Below are positions 1-10,519 of a stretch of DNA of 64,000 nt, piece after piece. The notes beneath the pieces were generated by a model. It did no database searches. It was not told where the DNA came from and worked only from the letters and a program-made list of their open reading frames with translations. The position numbers and the translations under genes were made by a program. The number at the start of each line of letters is the position of its first letter. Positions within the stretch are counted from its first letter, which is position 1. The DNA comes from Asparagopsis taxiformis (taxonomy: Eukaryota; Rhodophyta; Florideophyceae; Bonnemaisoniales; Bonnemaisoniaceae): the NCBI GenBank assembly GCA_030407315.1, contig JALQPE010000356.1:62001-126000 (forward strand), read 5' to 3'.

Positions 1-2
1 TG

Positions 3-3000
3 GTCGAGTTCGAGTTCAACGATAACACTATTGTTTTTGGTTGCAACACCTCTCAATACTTTATAGCTGGAGCCAAAAACTATGACGGAATCAATGAAAG
101 AAACAATATCAACGATACAGGCAGCATATTTTGGTTGATACGCAATAGAGTACTTCGTGCATGGAAAGACATTGGACAAGCCATTTCACTCATCATTCCC
201 GTCAATATGGAACAAAATCATTGGGGAGCTGTGTTTTGTCTTGAAGATTCTACTGGAGAAAACAGTGGACTTGTGTTGTGGGGGGATAGCCTAGGGTACA
301 GACCACCACCCTTTATCTTAGAATTCGTCTTTGATTTCTTATGCAGGCTTCCGCGTAGCACAAGATGGCGAATAGGAGATCAGAACTTCATACTGGACGT
401 ATTGTCTTTTGAGAAACAAAAAGACGGATACAGCTGTGGTTTTTACGTCCTGTCCTCTCTCTCATTTTTCGCCAAATCGAATGGTAGAATGCCACCTGGC
501 ACGTACAAAACCTATACACCGACACGGACCGAAGCTATTCGGATGATTTGCACAAGGCGCTACATTGAAGGGTTCCTGGACATGCACAAAAGGCATATGG
601 AAACTGGAAAAATTGGGTGTGAAGGAGTTACAGACCTGAAAGTTTATGATAGTTTATGCATTCTATTACCGGGACACGATTCTGGTACTCTTGCTGAAGA
701 AGGCAATACGTTTGTTATATCTATCGAAGATGAGGTCGAGCAGAAACAGCAAGAATCTAAATCACATAGAAGAATTGTTATTGGCACTTCTGACTCTGAA
801 TCCATTTCTGGTTATGACTCCTCGTCCAAACTGCCAACAAGAGCTGAAAGCGGAGACCGTTATGAAAACGATTTGAAGTTCAATTTCGGCGATATTGGCA
901 ATGAAGTCACTCAGAACAGAGGAGGAGAAATTCTAGACGCGAATGGACCTGTACGCATCGGTGGAAAGGAATATGATGCAAAATTGAAAGATAGGAAAAC
1001 TCCGATGGAAACATTTGTTGACATACTTCGGGCCCCGAAAGTTATATCTGCTTTACCAGCGGTGTCTCCGCAAAAGGTTGTGGGAAACAAGAGTGGAAAT
1101 CAAATGGAGAAAGGAATCCTGTGCTTCGATGATACCCACGGTAGAAACAGCGGCCTCGAGGGTAGGGGTACAACCTCATTTTCTACGGATGACCAGCCCG
1201 GAGAGGGCACTGCAGAGAGCACAAAAAACTTACGTTTAGATCGGGCCACGGCTCTCGACTTGCCCGGGAAGCTACTCGATGAGGCTAAAGTACGGGAAAG
1301 ATATGAAAATATTGAAGAATTTATTAATCTTCCTGATACCGCCTCGGGGAAGCATAGAGTGGAACAATATGTAGATTCCTCTCACCAAGACGGAAGAGAA
1401 GATGACTCAAGTGAAGATTTTAATGCATCAGAGTTTCCCACTATTGAAATTGTAATACCGGGTTTCAGGAATGCGGGTGACTGCCAGGAACCACCTCTCG
1501 AAAGTGACTATGCTACAAGAACAGAAGAAAACTGTACAAAACGAACCAAGGATATTTCTGACACCGCTGATGAGATATACGAGACCTCCGGAAACAATTC
1601 ACAATGTATAAAGGCTGGATCCAGGTATGACGATGTCAAAGATTTTGACGACCAATATAGCTCCCCCATGGAACAGGACTCTAGACTACAAGATCACAGC
1701 GCTTCTTGTAACATGAAAGATCTGCAGTTTAGCATTCCGATGGAGAACGAAATATTATGCACACATGACAATTTCAAAAGACTTAGTAGACAAGATCGTA
1801 CGTTTGAAAAGCGTGCGGATAGAAATTGTGAAGTACTTCCCCAACTAGGAACTAGTCAAGTTCCAGAACCCCATGGAGAAAGTTCGAAACAATTGATGCC
1901 TTGGTCTACTCTGAAGTTATCACAAATTCAGCAAGGGACGAAGAAAATGCGGTCTCCAGAATCGCAGAGCTCTCAAGAATGTGAAACAAAGGAAGATTTT
2001 AATGGGATGAAGCCGTATCGTGGGGGATTGAAAAGGTACTTGTCAAAGTGTGAAGAAGATGGTATACATTTTAGCATTGCTTCGACAACCTTTTTGAAGC
2101 GATCAACATCGCAGTGTATTGTGCGGCTGCGACTTCGATGTGTCGAGTCGCGACGTTCCACTTCATGCCCAGTACAATTCAATGCTTGGCGAAGAAGGGA
2201 CAAGCCCGTATGGTTCTTGAAGGAGCCCCTTCAGGTCCACACGCACACGAATGAACTGAACTCAAAACCATCGAAGCGTTCAGAGTCTCTGTTCCACACT
2301 CTAAATGAAATCGAAGAAAAGGCCAAGAGAATGCATTACTCCTCTGAGTCTGTTCCAGTCTCATTCCCGATAATGAGAGATGCTTCCCATATTCGAAAAT
2401 ACCGCAAGTCAAGGCTTCTCGAGAAGGCTGGAAGTGTGGTTCGAACGGAACAAGAAATAGAACATAGAGCACCCGCAGTATTCGATGAGGGGGATACGGC
2501 AATTAACTTGCGCGAACGAAATCGTGATCTATCCATGTGCTTAGCGTCAGAAAAACCGCGGATTCTCGAAAGGAAAGCTATCACAACAGGAGCGCCAAAT
2601 AGTTTTTCCAATGCTCTAGAGGACGCTGAGGGAGTGCTTCGAACAGTTTCAGACGAAAATATGACCGATGATCAAGAGAAACAAGAAATGAGAACGAGCT
2701 CATCTGAGGCGATGGTATCTGGGACCAGGGCTTTCGATGGAAACGACAGTACGGGACTAATACCAACGCTAAAACATATTTCAAGAAGCTATGGATATCG
2801 TGTTTTTGTTCGGCGCTCCTTGTTTTATGACTCATCCCGTCGTTTTATTCGACAAGCTACATTGAACTGCTCCTATCTGCATCGGCATGAGAACAAGAAA
2901 TGCAAGTTTGAATGCCGGATACGGGGGTTCTTTCTTGAAAGAACAGATGGAAATGGTGTTGGAGATGTCGGTTCCAGTGAGGCGCAAACTATTCAACACG

Positions 3001-5309
3001 TAATGACGATTATTAATGGATACCATGACCATGATCCAGACCTCGCTGTTATTAGGTCAGCAATTCCACCTGACGCTCTACGCGCGGCAGTGGAAATGAG
3101 TCAAGTTTCTTACATTCGATGCCGCGATGTTACCAGATATATAGAGGATAAGTACAACATCACAGTCCACAGGGCTAGGTTACGACGTTATATCTCCTAC
3201 CGACATCGCCGCAATCACCCTTATGAACAAGACTGTATGATACTGATTCGAAACTTGACAGAACTACAACAAAACAATGCCAGGACGTTCTATAGCATCC
3301 GGCTAACTCAAGAGAACAGTTTGCATTCAGTTGTGTGGGCGTTACCGGAATGGCGCAATTTGTATGAAATGAACGGTATACTTCCCGGGATATCTATCGA
3401 TTGCAAATCAGTCGCTAACGTATATGGGCTACCTCTAATTGGATTTGCAGGACGCACGAACGAAGGACGTAATGTGATATATATGATGGGCGTGCTTTTC
3501 GATCAGACCGAAAACAGTATGGTTTGGGCAATGGAGCAATTCAATCATATGTGTCCTGCACCTCCAAACGTCGTCGCCATGTACCAAGATCTAGCAGGAA
3601 TAAATGCTGCCCGGAAGGTTTGGCCTCTTGCCTATGTGATGTTGGACGAGTGGCACATAAATATGAACCAAATGAAAAACGTTTCATCGTTCATAGCGAA
3701 ACACGGAGACCAATCACTTGCTAGGAGGGTAGGCAATGGAAACGATGTTCTATCCCGCACTGCTCTGCCACAGGGAAGCCCGTTATCGGATGTACATCGA
3801 CTCATGTCAAGAGACTTGCATACGCTACGCCAAAGTCGAACGGAGCAGGTATTCATGAGCCGGAGAGAAGCATTTGAAGAGATTTATTTTCATGGTATGG
3901 ATGTCAAAGATTATCCGAGATGGTATCAAATGTTGTATATGAAGCTACATCAGCTCGTGATTCACTGCTACAACCGGACAAGGTGCGGACTTCGGTTTCT
4001 ATTTCAAGGTAGCGGATACAGCGAATGTTTTAATTCTGTCTTTCGATCCACAATACTTCAACGTAACGTACCACTCGGTTTAGTACCGCTTGAAATGAAA
4101 AGACTGACAGATTTACACGAAGCAGAAAGAATCAACGAGACCTACAAAGTTTCAAGATCAGTGAAGCTTCTCATCGAAGGAACTGCAATTTACAAGCGAC
4201 CAACTGATTTGGAAAAATTCATGCTCGAGTTTACCAACTACGCTATTGAGAATTTCCACAAGCTTAGCTTTCGAACATCGGTTTCATGGCAGATTGTTCG
4301 AACATCAGTTCAAGCTTCCCCATCAATTCACCAAGGTAGTGAAGGAACTTCCGAAGATTTTGGTGACGGTGCGGTCGCTACTGTAACTTTTTTCCTTGAA
4401 AAAGATAGTGCAAATGGAGTTCAGAGAGCGGAAGTCATCTTGTGGAATGAGGCAGACAGCGGCAAATTATGCTTTTCGTGCTCTTGTCCGTTTCAACTTA
4501 CTTCTGGTATTCCATGCAGCCATTTGACTAGGGTCATCGTCCAACTTCCGACATGCATACGAACAAACAGTGCTCTCAAATCATTTTTTGATGATCGTGG
4601 CTGCATCCAACTTTCTGACGTATTCCATGTATATTGGAAGCGTGATAGGCGACAATGGAGGGATGAATACATCCAAACGCGATTCGATTCAGCCGCTACT
4701 CAGGCTGGAGATCCTTCGTTTACCAATCCAGTGCAAAAAAGCACATACCCAAGCTTACAAAACACTCCCGACAGTACTGAAATTCCTAGAATGAGGTTGG
4801 GGCAGGGTTTCGATGCGGACACCTTTCTGAGAATGCGAGTTCAGTACAGTAACCAAAAAGCTATTTTCGATCAGATCTTTCGATGTCTTGAGACGCGTGG
4901 GCCTCATATGAGACACTCTTTTGGTTCGCTACTGGCAACGGTACTGGCCAACGTCTCCCGTGGTGATGATCCTACGGCAGGAGTTGCATTGGATCGTCCT
5001 CTCGGAAACAGCTACCAAACAGCAGCTCTATCAACAATTCAAAGTGATGCGGATAATATGATTTTAAATCGAAACATTCAAAATCCAGCGGTTCGGAGGC
5101 CTAGAAATAGAGGCTCAACTCGACGGAAGAGAGGATTTTATGAAAGGCGGGGCCGGAAATCAGATGGTAACAATGTTCCACCTGCAGGTTCGATGAGAGG
5201 TGAGGGGAATACAACAAACGCACGATCTAATAACTCCTTTCGTAGGAACCTATCCACGGCGGACGCTATCAGCATGGCTGTTAATGTTGTGGATAGAAAC
5301 GAACCGTAG
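3..5309 (+). CDS. MULE transposase with N-terminal Ulp1-type cysteine protease domain (5' end outside window)
   Basis: The frame is open from base 3, so the true start lies upstream; residues below count from the TTG at 135. An Ulp1/C48 peptidase domain comes first: H29 (NHWGAV), D51 (WGDS), Q95 and C101 (DGYSCGFYV), the order and six-residue Q-to-C gap of SUMO proteases. A long low-complexity acidic region follows. Two WRKY/FAR1-like zinc fingers come next, about C668...HTH 702-704 and C912, C923...H964-D-H966. The MULE DDE core has D1089 (ISIDCKS) and D1152 (MYQDLAG), followed by the family's W-H motif at 1173-1174; I did not assign the catalytic Glu. A SWIM finger is C1449, C1451, C1461, H1463. 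The C-terminus is Arg-rich. The protein should bind element ends and catalyse excision and insertion; the protease may act on SUMO conjugates. The uninterrupted frame suggests a recently active copy. No terminal inverted repeats were identified. Confidence 0.9.
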   Translation, partial: VEFEFNDNTIVFGCNTSQYFIAGAKNYDGINERNNINDTGSIFWLIRNRVLRAWKDIGQAISLIIPVNMEQNHWGAVFCLEDSTGENSGLVLWGDSLGYRPPPFILEFVFDFLCRLPRSTRWRIGDQNFILDVLSFEKQKDGYSCGFYVLSSLSFFAKSNGRMPPGTYKTYTPTRTEAIRMICTRRYIEGFLDMHKRHMETGKIGCEGVTDLKVYDSLCILLPGHDSGTLAEEGNTFVISIEDEVEQKQQESKSHRRIVIGTSDSESISGYDSSSKLPTRAESGDRYENDLKFNFGDIGNEVTQNRGGEILDANGPVRIGGKEYDAKLKDRKTPMETFVDILRAPKVISALPAVSPQKVVGNKSGNQMEKGILCFDDTHGRNSGLEGRGTTSFSTDDQPGEGTAESTKNLRLDRATALDLPGKLLDEAKVRERYENIEEFINLPDTASGKHRVEQYVDSSHQDGREDDSSEDFNASEFPTIEIVIPGFRNAGDCQEPPLESDYATRTEENCTKRTKDISDTADEIYETSGNNSQCIKAGSRYDDVKDFDDQYSSPMEQDSRLQDHSASCNMKDLQFSIPMENEILCTHDNFKRLSRQDRTFEKRADRNCEVLPQLGTSQVPEPHGESSKQLMPWSTLKLSQIQQGTKKMRSPESQSSQECETKEDFNGMKPYRGGLKRYLSKCEEDGIHFSIASTTFLKRSTSQCIVRLRLRCVESRRSTSCPVQFNAWRRRDKPVWFLKEPLQVHTHTNELNSKPSKRSESLFHTLNEIEEKAKRMHYSSESVPVSFPIMRDASHIRKYRKSRLLEKAGSVVRTEQEIEHRAPAVFDEGDTAINLRERNRDLSMCLASEKPRILERKAITTGAPNSFSNALEDAEGVLRTVSDENMTDDQEKQEMRTSSSEAMVSGTRAFDGNDSTGLIPTLKHISRSYGYRVFVRRSLFYDSSRRFIRQATLNCSYLHRHENKKCKFECRIRGFFLERTDGNGVGDVGSSEAQTIQHVMTIINGYHDHDPDLAVIRSAIPPDALRAAVEMSQVSYIRCRDVTRYIEDKYNITVHRARLRRYISYRHRRNHPYEQDCMILIRNLTELQQNNARTFYSIRLTQENSLHSVVWALPEWRNLYEMNGILPGISIDCKSVANVYGLPLIGFAGRTNEGRNVIYMMGVLFDQTENSMVWAMEQFNHMCPAPPNVVAMYQDLAGINAARKVWPLAYVMLDEWHINMNQMKNVSSFIAKHGDQSLARRVGNGNDVLSRTALPQGSPLSDVHRLMSRDLHTLRQSRTEQVFMSRREAFEEIYFHGMDVKDYPRWYQMLYMKLHQLVIHCYNRTRCGLRFLFQGSGYSECFNSVFRSTILQRNVPLGLVPLEMKRLTDLHEAERINETYKVSRSVKLLIEGTAIYKRPTDLEKFMLEFTNYAIENFHKLSFRTSVSWQIVRTSVQASPSIHQGSEGTSEDFGDGAVATVTFFLEKDSANGVQRAEVILWNEADSGKLCFSCSCPFQLTSGIPCSHLTRVIVQLPTCIRTNSALKSFFDDRGCIQLSDVFHVYWKRDRRQWRDEYIQTRFDSAATQAGDPSFTNPVQKSTYPSLQNTPDSTEIPRMRLGQGFDADTFLRMRVQYSNQKAIFDQIFRCLETRGPHMRHSFGSLLATVLANVSRGDDPTAGVALDRPLGNSYQTAALSTIQSDADNMILNRNIQNPAVRRPRNRGSTRRKRGFYERRGRKSDGNNVPPAGSMRGEGNTTNARSNNSFRRNLSTADAISMAVNVVDRNEP

Positions 5310-7975
5310 GCTCTACTAGCTGAAAAAATCATAGAGTTGCTCCTGTTTTACGTTTTTCAGCGAACTCAACATGTTGCGTCGGATGAAGCCCCCTGCTGCG
5401 TCCTGAAGTACCAAGTTCACCATTCAATTAAAAACGACTGAATACCATACATTGTGTCTCTCTTCTATATCCAGATCAAATTGGCAACGTTCTACACTTT
5501 GATGCATGTCGACAAGTAGATTCGAAACATCAAACTGCCGAAAGAATTTCATGGTAGATTTCCTCCCAGCACGTTTCATAACCTAGATCTCCAACTCCAC
5601 TTTATTGACTCAGGTTCATGGAAAACCCAATTCTGGTTCTGAACAACTCAAAACTTAAGCAGGTAAGGGATGAATAGAATCAATCTAAGAAAAATTCAGA
5701 GCATTGTTTCGTCTAGCCTATACGAGAAAAACTGTAAAACAAAGAGTTTAATCGCCTCGGCGAACGAGATCCATAACCTCTTATCATTTTCAATTTCTTC
5801 GCAAATACATACGAGGGAAATTGAAGTCACCGAAGTACAGAATTCTTCATCAAGATCCACTTCACATGTTTTCCTCTCTTCCATTTGAATTGATCGCCCA
5901 TCTTATACGCCATGGGCGGCCATGAATAGTATCCCTCTGTCCGCCTATTTGTCACATGACACCTTGTAGATTCTCCATTGTAGCAATGTTATTTGAAAAA
6001 TATCATGAAGCACTGCTCATATTTCTTGATATACGAAGATTACAACTTTCATGCACATCGTTTGGGTTCATTCAATCCATTGAGAACCCTAACGTGCTCC
6101 ACTGACAACTTTCAGAAACACATTCGCTGGGAAATTGAAAAGTAAAAGGAAAGAATAGTACGTTTTCGTGGTTCCTTCTACATCCCCAGAACTTCTCCCA
6201 GAACAAGATAGTTCCAGATATTTTATCGGGAATAAGTTTCTGTATACACTTCCAAGCCCTAGAGGGCATTCTCCAAACTTGTGTAGCAGTTTCCAGAGAC
6301 AATTCCTGGATGAATCCATTATATTTCATTGGAACTTGAACTGGACTCTTAATGCCTTTCCAACTCATCGATTGAGTGCAAATAGATATATATGGCAGAC
6401 AGATGCTCTGATGTTGCTTGATTATTATTCTTCTCTCTGCTTCTCCCTTCAAATGCGTGGAAATTACAGTGAGATGCTGTACGAAGTTCTTCTGTTTCTC
6501 GGCCCAAAATCAGCTTCTGTCAGTTCATGATGTTTGTTCTATTTCGCATGTTTGTCATCGTATTGAAGAAGAACGTTCAGGTCACTTACTTTTCCTGAAT
6601 GCTATTTGCGGGGCTCCCTGTTTCTCTTCCAGTGCGCGCGTTGGAATTAATTTTCATAGATTTCCGCCTCACCTGTTTGACTCTGATAGTAGCTTCCTGA
6701 TAGTAGCTTCGCTGTGCAAAAGCGTCAGTAGTATAAAAGCTAGGAATGTATCGGGAGAAAAGATAAATGGAGTATTTATAGAGCGGGTGGTCGGAGGATC
6801 ACTCCGTTATCTGCAGATGTTTCAGTGCCGCGCGGAAAGTGGTGACAGCTTCGTGAAGCGCCAAAATGGATCGACGGTATACGGCTGTGAAGATATAAAC
6901 GTGCTTTCGTGCGTCTGAACCGGGAGATCTGTTTGAAAATCGAACGGTGCGTCGGGAGAAAATGCAGTGTGTGTCAGTGTGGTAGACACTAACGTCATGG
7001 GTGCTTGATGGAATTTGGAGAAAGGGGTGATGACGACACCAGTTGGGTGTGCCGCGCTGGTAATGTGACCCGCAGGCGTGGCGGGTCCACGGAATACGGA
7101 CCGCGTGGATGTGATGATCTGTCAGAGCATAGCGGCGGTGAATGTTTTCCACAGTTTTTGAGATGGTGAAAAACTGGAAAGTTTCGGAGGGGAGAAAGTA
7201 GAAAATGGGTTTTCAGTTTTTGGGAAAAGGGTGAGGCGGAAAATGGAGGTTGGTCACGGAGAGCTGTCACGGAAAAAGAGCGGGAGCCTAACGGAGCGGA
7301 GGCCCACGAAACGAGGCTATTTGAGCGCATGGCACCTGAGCAGTTTTTTCGACATATTTTGGGAACAACAAATAAGAGTGCGACAAGCTCTGTCAAATGG
7401 GGGACGAAGCAAAACTATTGGCCGAGGCATTTTTGGGGGGCGAAGGAAGGTGATTGGCTGACAAAGAGGGGCGAAAGATTGAGAGAGGCCTACAGTATAC
7501 CCGTTCCACCGTGGGTAAATTGTTCGCTCCCCCCCTGTGTGGTGACAGCTGTTTGTAGGTGTCATTTTTGGGCAAAGAAAACTCAGTAAGCCACAATTGG
7601 CTTCACTAGTGATCACTGTAGTTAATCGTGGTTTGAGTTTTTGTTGAGGTGGTTTTTCCTGCCTCCTTTACTTCTACTCTCTGCTACCTGCGTTTAAATA
7701 CACTCGATATCTCCCTAGCTATGTTTTCTGTTTCATTGACTATGTCCAATTCCCAGCGATAAACAGCTTGCACCGCCAAAGTTTCCTAGTTAGCCAGTCA
7801 AAAAGAAAAGGTCTTCCATTAATTGGGTAGCATTTGGCTGCGCCAAACGGAGTCTTGAGAGGAAATACAGGAAAGATGATAATGGCATAATAGAACCGAA
7901 TTTGGGATCTCCATTTGAATCGCATTATTTGGAATGCGTGACAGTAATGCTGCGCCTGTGCCTATTCCTCGTCCG
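5310..7975. other. No supported gene (about 2.7 kb)
   Basis: Only short overlapping frames on both strands, none with a recognisable motif, signal peptide or repeat. A 14-bp direct repeat (CTGATAGTAGCTTC) occurs twice in tandem near 6684-6711, and a TATAAAAG sits near 6731 with no convincing ORF behind it. The other end of the MULE element may lie here, but I could not recognise it. Confidence 0.5.
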
Positions 7976-8104
7976 TGTCCGAATATTTGTCGTCCAGGGC
8001 GGGCTGGTCGTGCACAGGCTATTCAAGAATGTACGCCCTTGTCGCCTCGATGCGTCGTTACGAGATGCCCCACGCCCATCAATGGCATCAGTGCTTTCAG
8101 GTGC
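7976..8104 (+). pseudogene. Relic of a secreted six-cysteine module
   Basis: A short frame carries one full cysteine module with spacing C-x3-C-x13-C-x6-C-x4-C-x11-C. This spacing is identical to the second module of the gene at 14201-14581, and the motifs CPNICR and CVVTRC are shared. There is no signal peptide, first module or promoter in frame upstream, so this is best read as a detached 3' fragment of that gene type. A short unrecognised functional exon is the alternative. Confidence 0.6.
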
Positions 8105-9250
8105 AGTCGTGGTCTCCTGCCCTGATCTAGCCGCGTCGCACGTGGTTTGACGCTGTGCAATGTTACCACCGATGAGTGTATTTGTGAGCACGACTGTTTG
8201 GGAGGATCTGTAGGTAATGTTAACTTGTGTAGTGTTCAATCTTGATCAAAGCAGTGATTCCGTAAAGAAATCATTGATAATGTACTGTGCAACTTGGAGA
8301 GGAAAGTGTGTTTTACAGATGGAATCTGTTGGACTGATCACCGCTTCTACATCCCGTAGGAATAAACCGCACGCAATCAAAGAACGTGCCGCGGTCGGCA
8401 GTAGCAGATACGTGGAAGTGCTGATGGATATGATAAACTATTGTACGGTAGCGACACAAAGGTTCGATTTAACACACGTCACAAGAGAAATCAGTGACTT
8501 TGACAAGCTTTCCTCACTCCCGAATCGACCCGTGTTTAGGGTAATACATATCATTCGCGGCGTGACATGATAGACTTTTTTCTCCTTCCAGCACCTCACC
8601 AGTGAGTTTGGTGAGACTACCATTATTACATTTCCTATCGGGTTACATGGTAGTATTCAGAATGCAGTATCTGCTTTACTGAAGATAAAATGCATTTAGC
8701 AGTAAACAAAATCTGCGAAAAAGCTAGCGAGCTCTACATGAGTTTATTCATTTCCACCTCGAACTTTCGCTCTAATTGTCTTGTAAAAAATTATCAAGAG
8801 CCAATAGCCATCACCGACACTTTTCGATAACACTGTGGCCTCACCACCATCAATAATAGTTCAGATCCACGACAGAATCGTGATATAAATAAACTCATCG
8901 AACTATGATTCCAATACTTTCCATCCACGTTCTCCATCCTGAGATTCACACCCCTCCTCATCACATCCCTCTGTCTCTCGGCATCATCCAACGTTCATCC
9001 TGACAGAGACTCTCCATGGCAAAAGAATGTCTCTGCAGCTCCACAAGATGCTTCATTGGTACTGAGAGGTTTGTCCCCATCTTGTGCTGGTTTATATTCC
9101 CCCTATCACTACTATCCGTAATTGTCACAAAACCAACCGTTATGGATCTAGCTTCATTCCTATTTCATCTATCCCAATTCGATGGCACCCGAAAGAAAGC
9201 TCACAATAAGTTAACTTTCCTTGACCGGCTTCATTTCTTCATATTTCATA
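8105..9250. other. No supported gene
   Basis: Short frames only, for example a 117-codon ORF at 8217-8570, without recognisable motifs. I see no repeats or RNA genes. Confidence 0.45.
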
Positions 9251-9318
9251 CGTCCGGGAGGAGTGCATTCCGTGATTGTCGTCGTATGTGTGACATCTGT
9301 AATATTTCTCGCTGCCCA
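9251..9318 (+). pseudogene. Short relic of the PTPM-family second module
   Basis: About 68 bp encode a piece resembling the AFRDCRRM...C....RC part of the second cysteine module of the PTPM genes. A stretch of 27 bases around 9263-9289 matches the same region of the gene at 12147-12629 exactly. Nothing upstream or downstream continues the similarity, so it is a truncated copy. Confidence 0.6.
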
Positions 9319-9942
9319 GGGGGATCAAAAGGCATTGTTCATGATAAATGATTGTGAAGGACGAGGCATTTCTGTTCAGTTTGGAGTTTGATGTGAACTT
9401 CGGAGTCCACTTGATCATGTTGCCATACACACGATCTTTTGGGAAGTCTATTCTCGACTGATTCTCATGATTGTCCTACTTCTACTTACACATTTCTCAG
9501 TTTCTTCCACGACTGTTCCACTATGTAGCGGGTATTGGATCATGGACACAAGGTGTCCTTGCCACGTCGAATCAGACCTCAGAATGAAGTTGAAAATATC
9601 TTCTTTAGCTCTAGGGATATTGAATCGGATCTTACGAAATGGGAGTCTCATAAATTCAGGTAAGACTGGAATATGCTACCCCTGCAAAATGTATGGGGTG
9701 TCTGAGCAGGACAGGTATCCTGTTATACATCCTTCACAAGTATTTTGAACTCTAAACATGTAAGCATCGAGGGATTTTCAGTTTCCAATTCTTCAACGCC
9801 ACTTTATAAGATATCAAATGAGTTCATAGAAAGATATCTTACTACCACTAAGTCAGTCTTCTGTTTTTCCTCCAGAAAAACAACAAAACCAGGGATCAAT
9901 GTGAAGAACTTAGCTATCCAGATCAGCTACAGTTCTAATCTC

Positions 9943-10422
9943 TTACATTTCAGTGCAGATGAATCCACGACGGCACCGGGCAACCTTGCAAGTATCAAAC
10001 ATACGACGACAATCACGGAATGCACGTCTCCTGGACGCGTTACCAGTTCTGCGTCGACGGCACACGTTGGGGCACGGCATCGGAGTCGGCATCATTGGAG
10101 TAGGGGTGGGCATCATTGGCGTAGGGGTGGGCATCATAGGAGTGGGAGTCGGCATCATGGGCGTCGGAGTGGGCTCCATGGGGGTCGGTGAGGGTGGAAT
10201 GGGAACGCAAGTAGATCCACGACGGTTGTTGATGCGGCATCTACGGAGGACACAGACGGCGGAGAAGCGACGGCAGCGGGCAATAGCGAGGCGTCTTCTC
10301 TGTCCGACAAGACATCTGCGGGGACCACAGCGATTTCCCATGTGATCGACGGTATCGATGTCCAATTGGGCGGATGCAAAAGCGAAGAGACAGAGGGTGG
10401 CGAGAAGAAATGTGAAATTCAT
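9943..10422 (-). CDS. Secreted Arg/Cys-rich protein with PTPM-repeat linker (copy 1)
   Basis: 159 residues. The chosen ATG at 10422 opens a signal peptide ([19 protein letters not shown]); the in-frame upstream codons reach back past the TATA box and are unlikely to be translated. The mature protein has an Arg-rich six-Cys module (CGPRRC, then three Cys spaced x6 and x4, last Cys after nine residues), a linker of PTPTPM-type repeats, and a second six-Cys module starting CPNVC and ending FICTEM. Arg content is very high in both modules, so the protein is cationic and probably disulphide-stabilised and extracellular. An antimicrobial or wall-matrix role is possible but unproven; I know no named family that fits. 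All but the ends of the gene are in inverted duplicate at 12147-12629. Confidence 0.8.
   Translation of the reverse strand: MNFTFLLATLCLFAFASAQLDIDTVDHMGNRCGPRRCLVGQRRRLAIARCRRFSAVCVLRRCRINNRRGSTCVPIPPSPTPMEPTPTPMMPTPTPMMPTPTPMMPTPTPMMPTPMPCPNVCRRRRTGNASRRRAFRDCRRMFDTCKVARCRRGFICTEM
9961..10402 (-). repeat. Inverted 442-bp block, left arm
   Basis: Matches 12170-12611 in inverted orientation with equal length and no indel. Translations of the block in several frames on both strands are the same in both arms, so the DNA is essentially identical. Similarity stops abruptly inside the signal-peptide codons and inside the last six codons. Confidence 0.8.
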
Positions 10423-10512
10423 GATGGGGAATGTGGAGGAAAGGGTGGGGAGGGATGATGTAGTGAATGAGATAGGATGGGGAAATTGTTTATCATGATT
10501 CATGGTCAAGGT

Positions 10513-10519
10513 TTTTATA
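10513..10519 (-). promoter_or_regulatory. TATA box (TATAAAA) for 9943-10422
   Basis: On the minus strand, 91-97 bp upstream of the ATG at 10422. The same distance recurs in the relatives at 12147 and 15987, which supports both the start-site choice and function. Confidence 0.65.

Noticed and set aside
6418..6918. 166-codon ORF in the 5.3-7.9 kb gap
   Set aside because: Looks like random translation: no domain and overlapping frames of similar length on both strands.
8217..8570. 117-codon ORF between the relic modules
   Set aside because: No signal peptide, composition bias or motif, and no supporting promoter.
10040..10240. Asp/His-rich frame ([16 protein letters not shown]) across the PTPM linker
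   Set aside because: Shifted reading of the same repeat. It begins and ends with the repeat and has no independent start context.
9953..10345. Long antisense ORF of Val/Gly-repeat type opposite the PTPM gene (also at 12227-12619, 15515-15907, 17867-18076, 24319-24741)
   Set aside because: It is the complement of the PTPM repeat and Arg codons. It occurs wherever that coding sequence occurs, lacks a signal peptide or own promoter, and is explained by codon composition.
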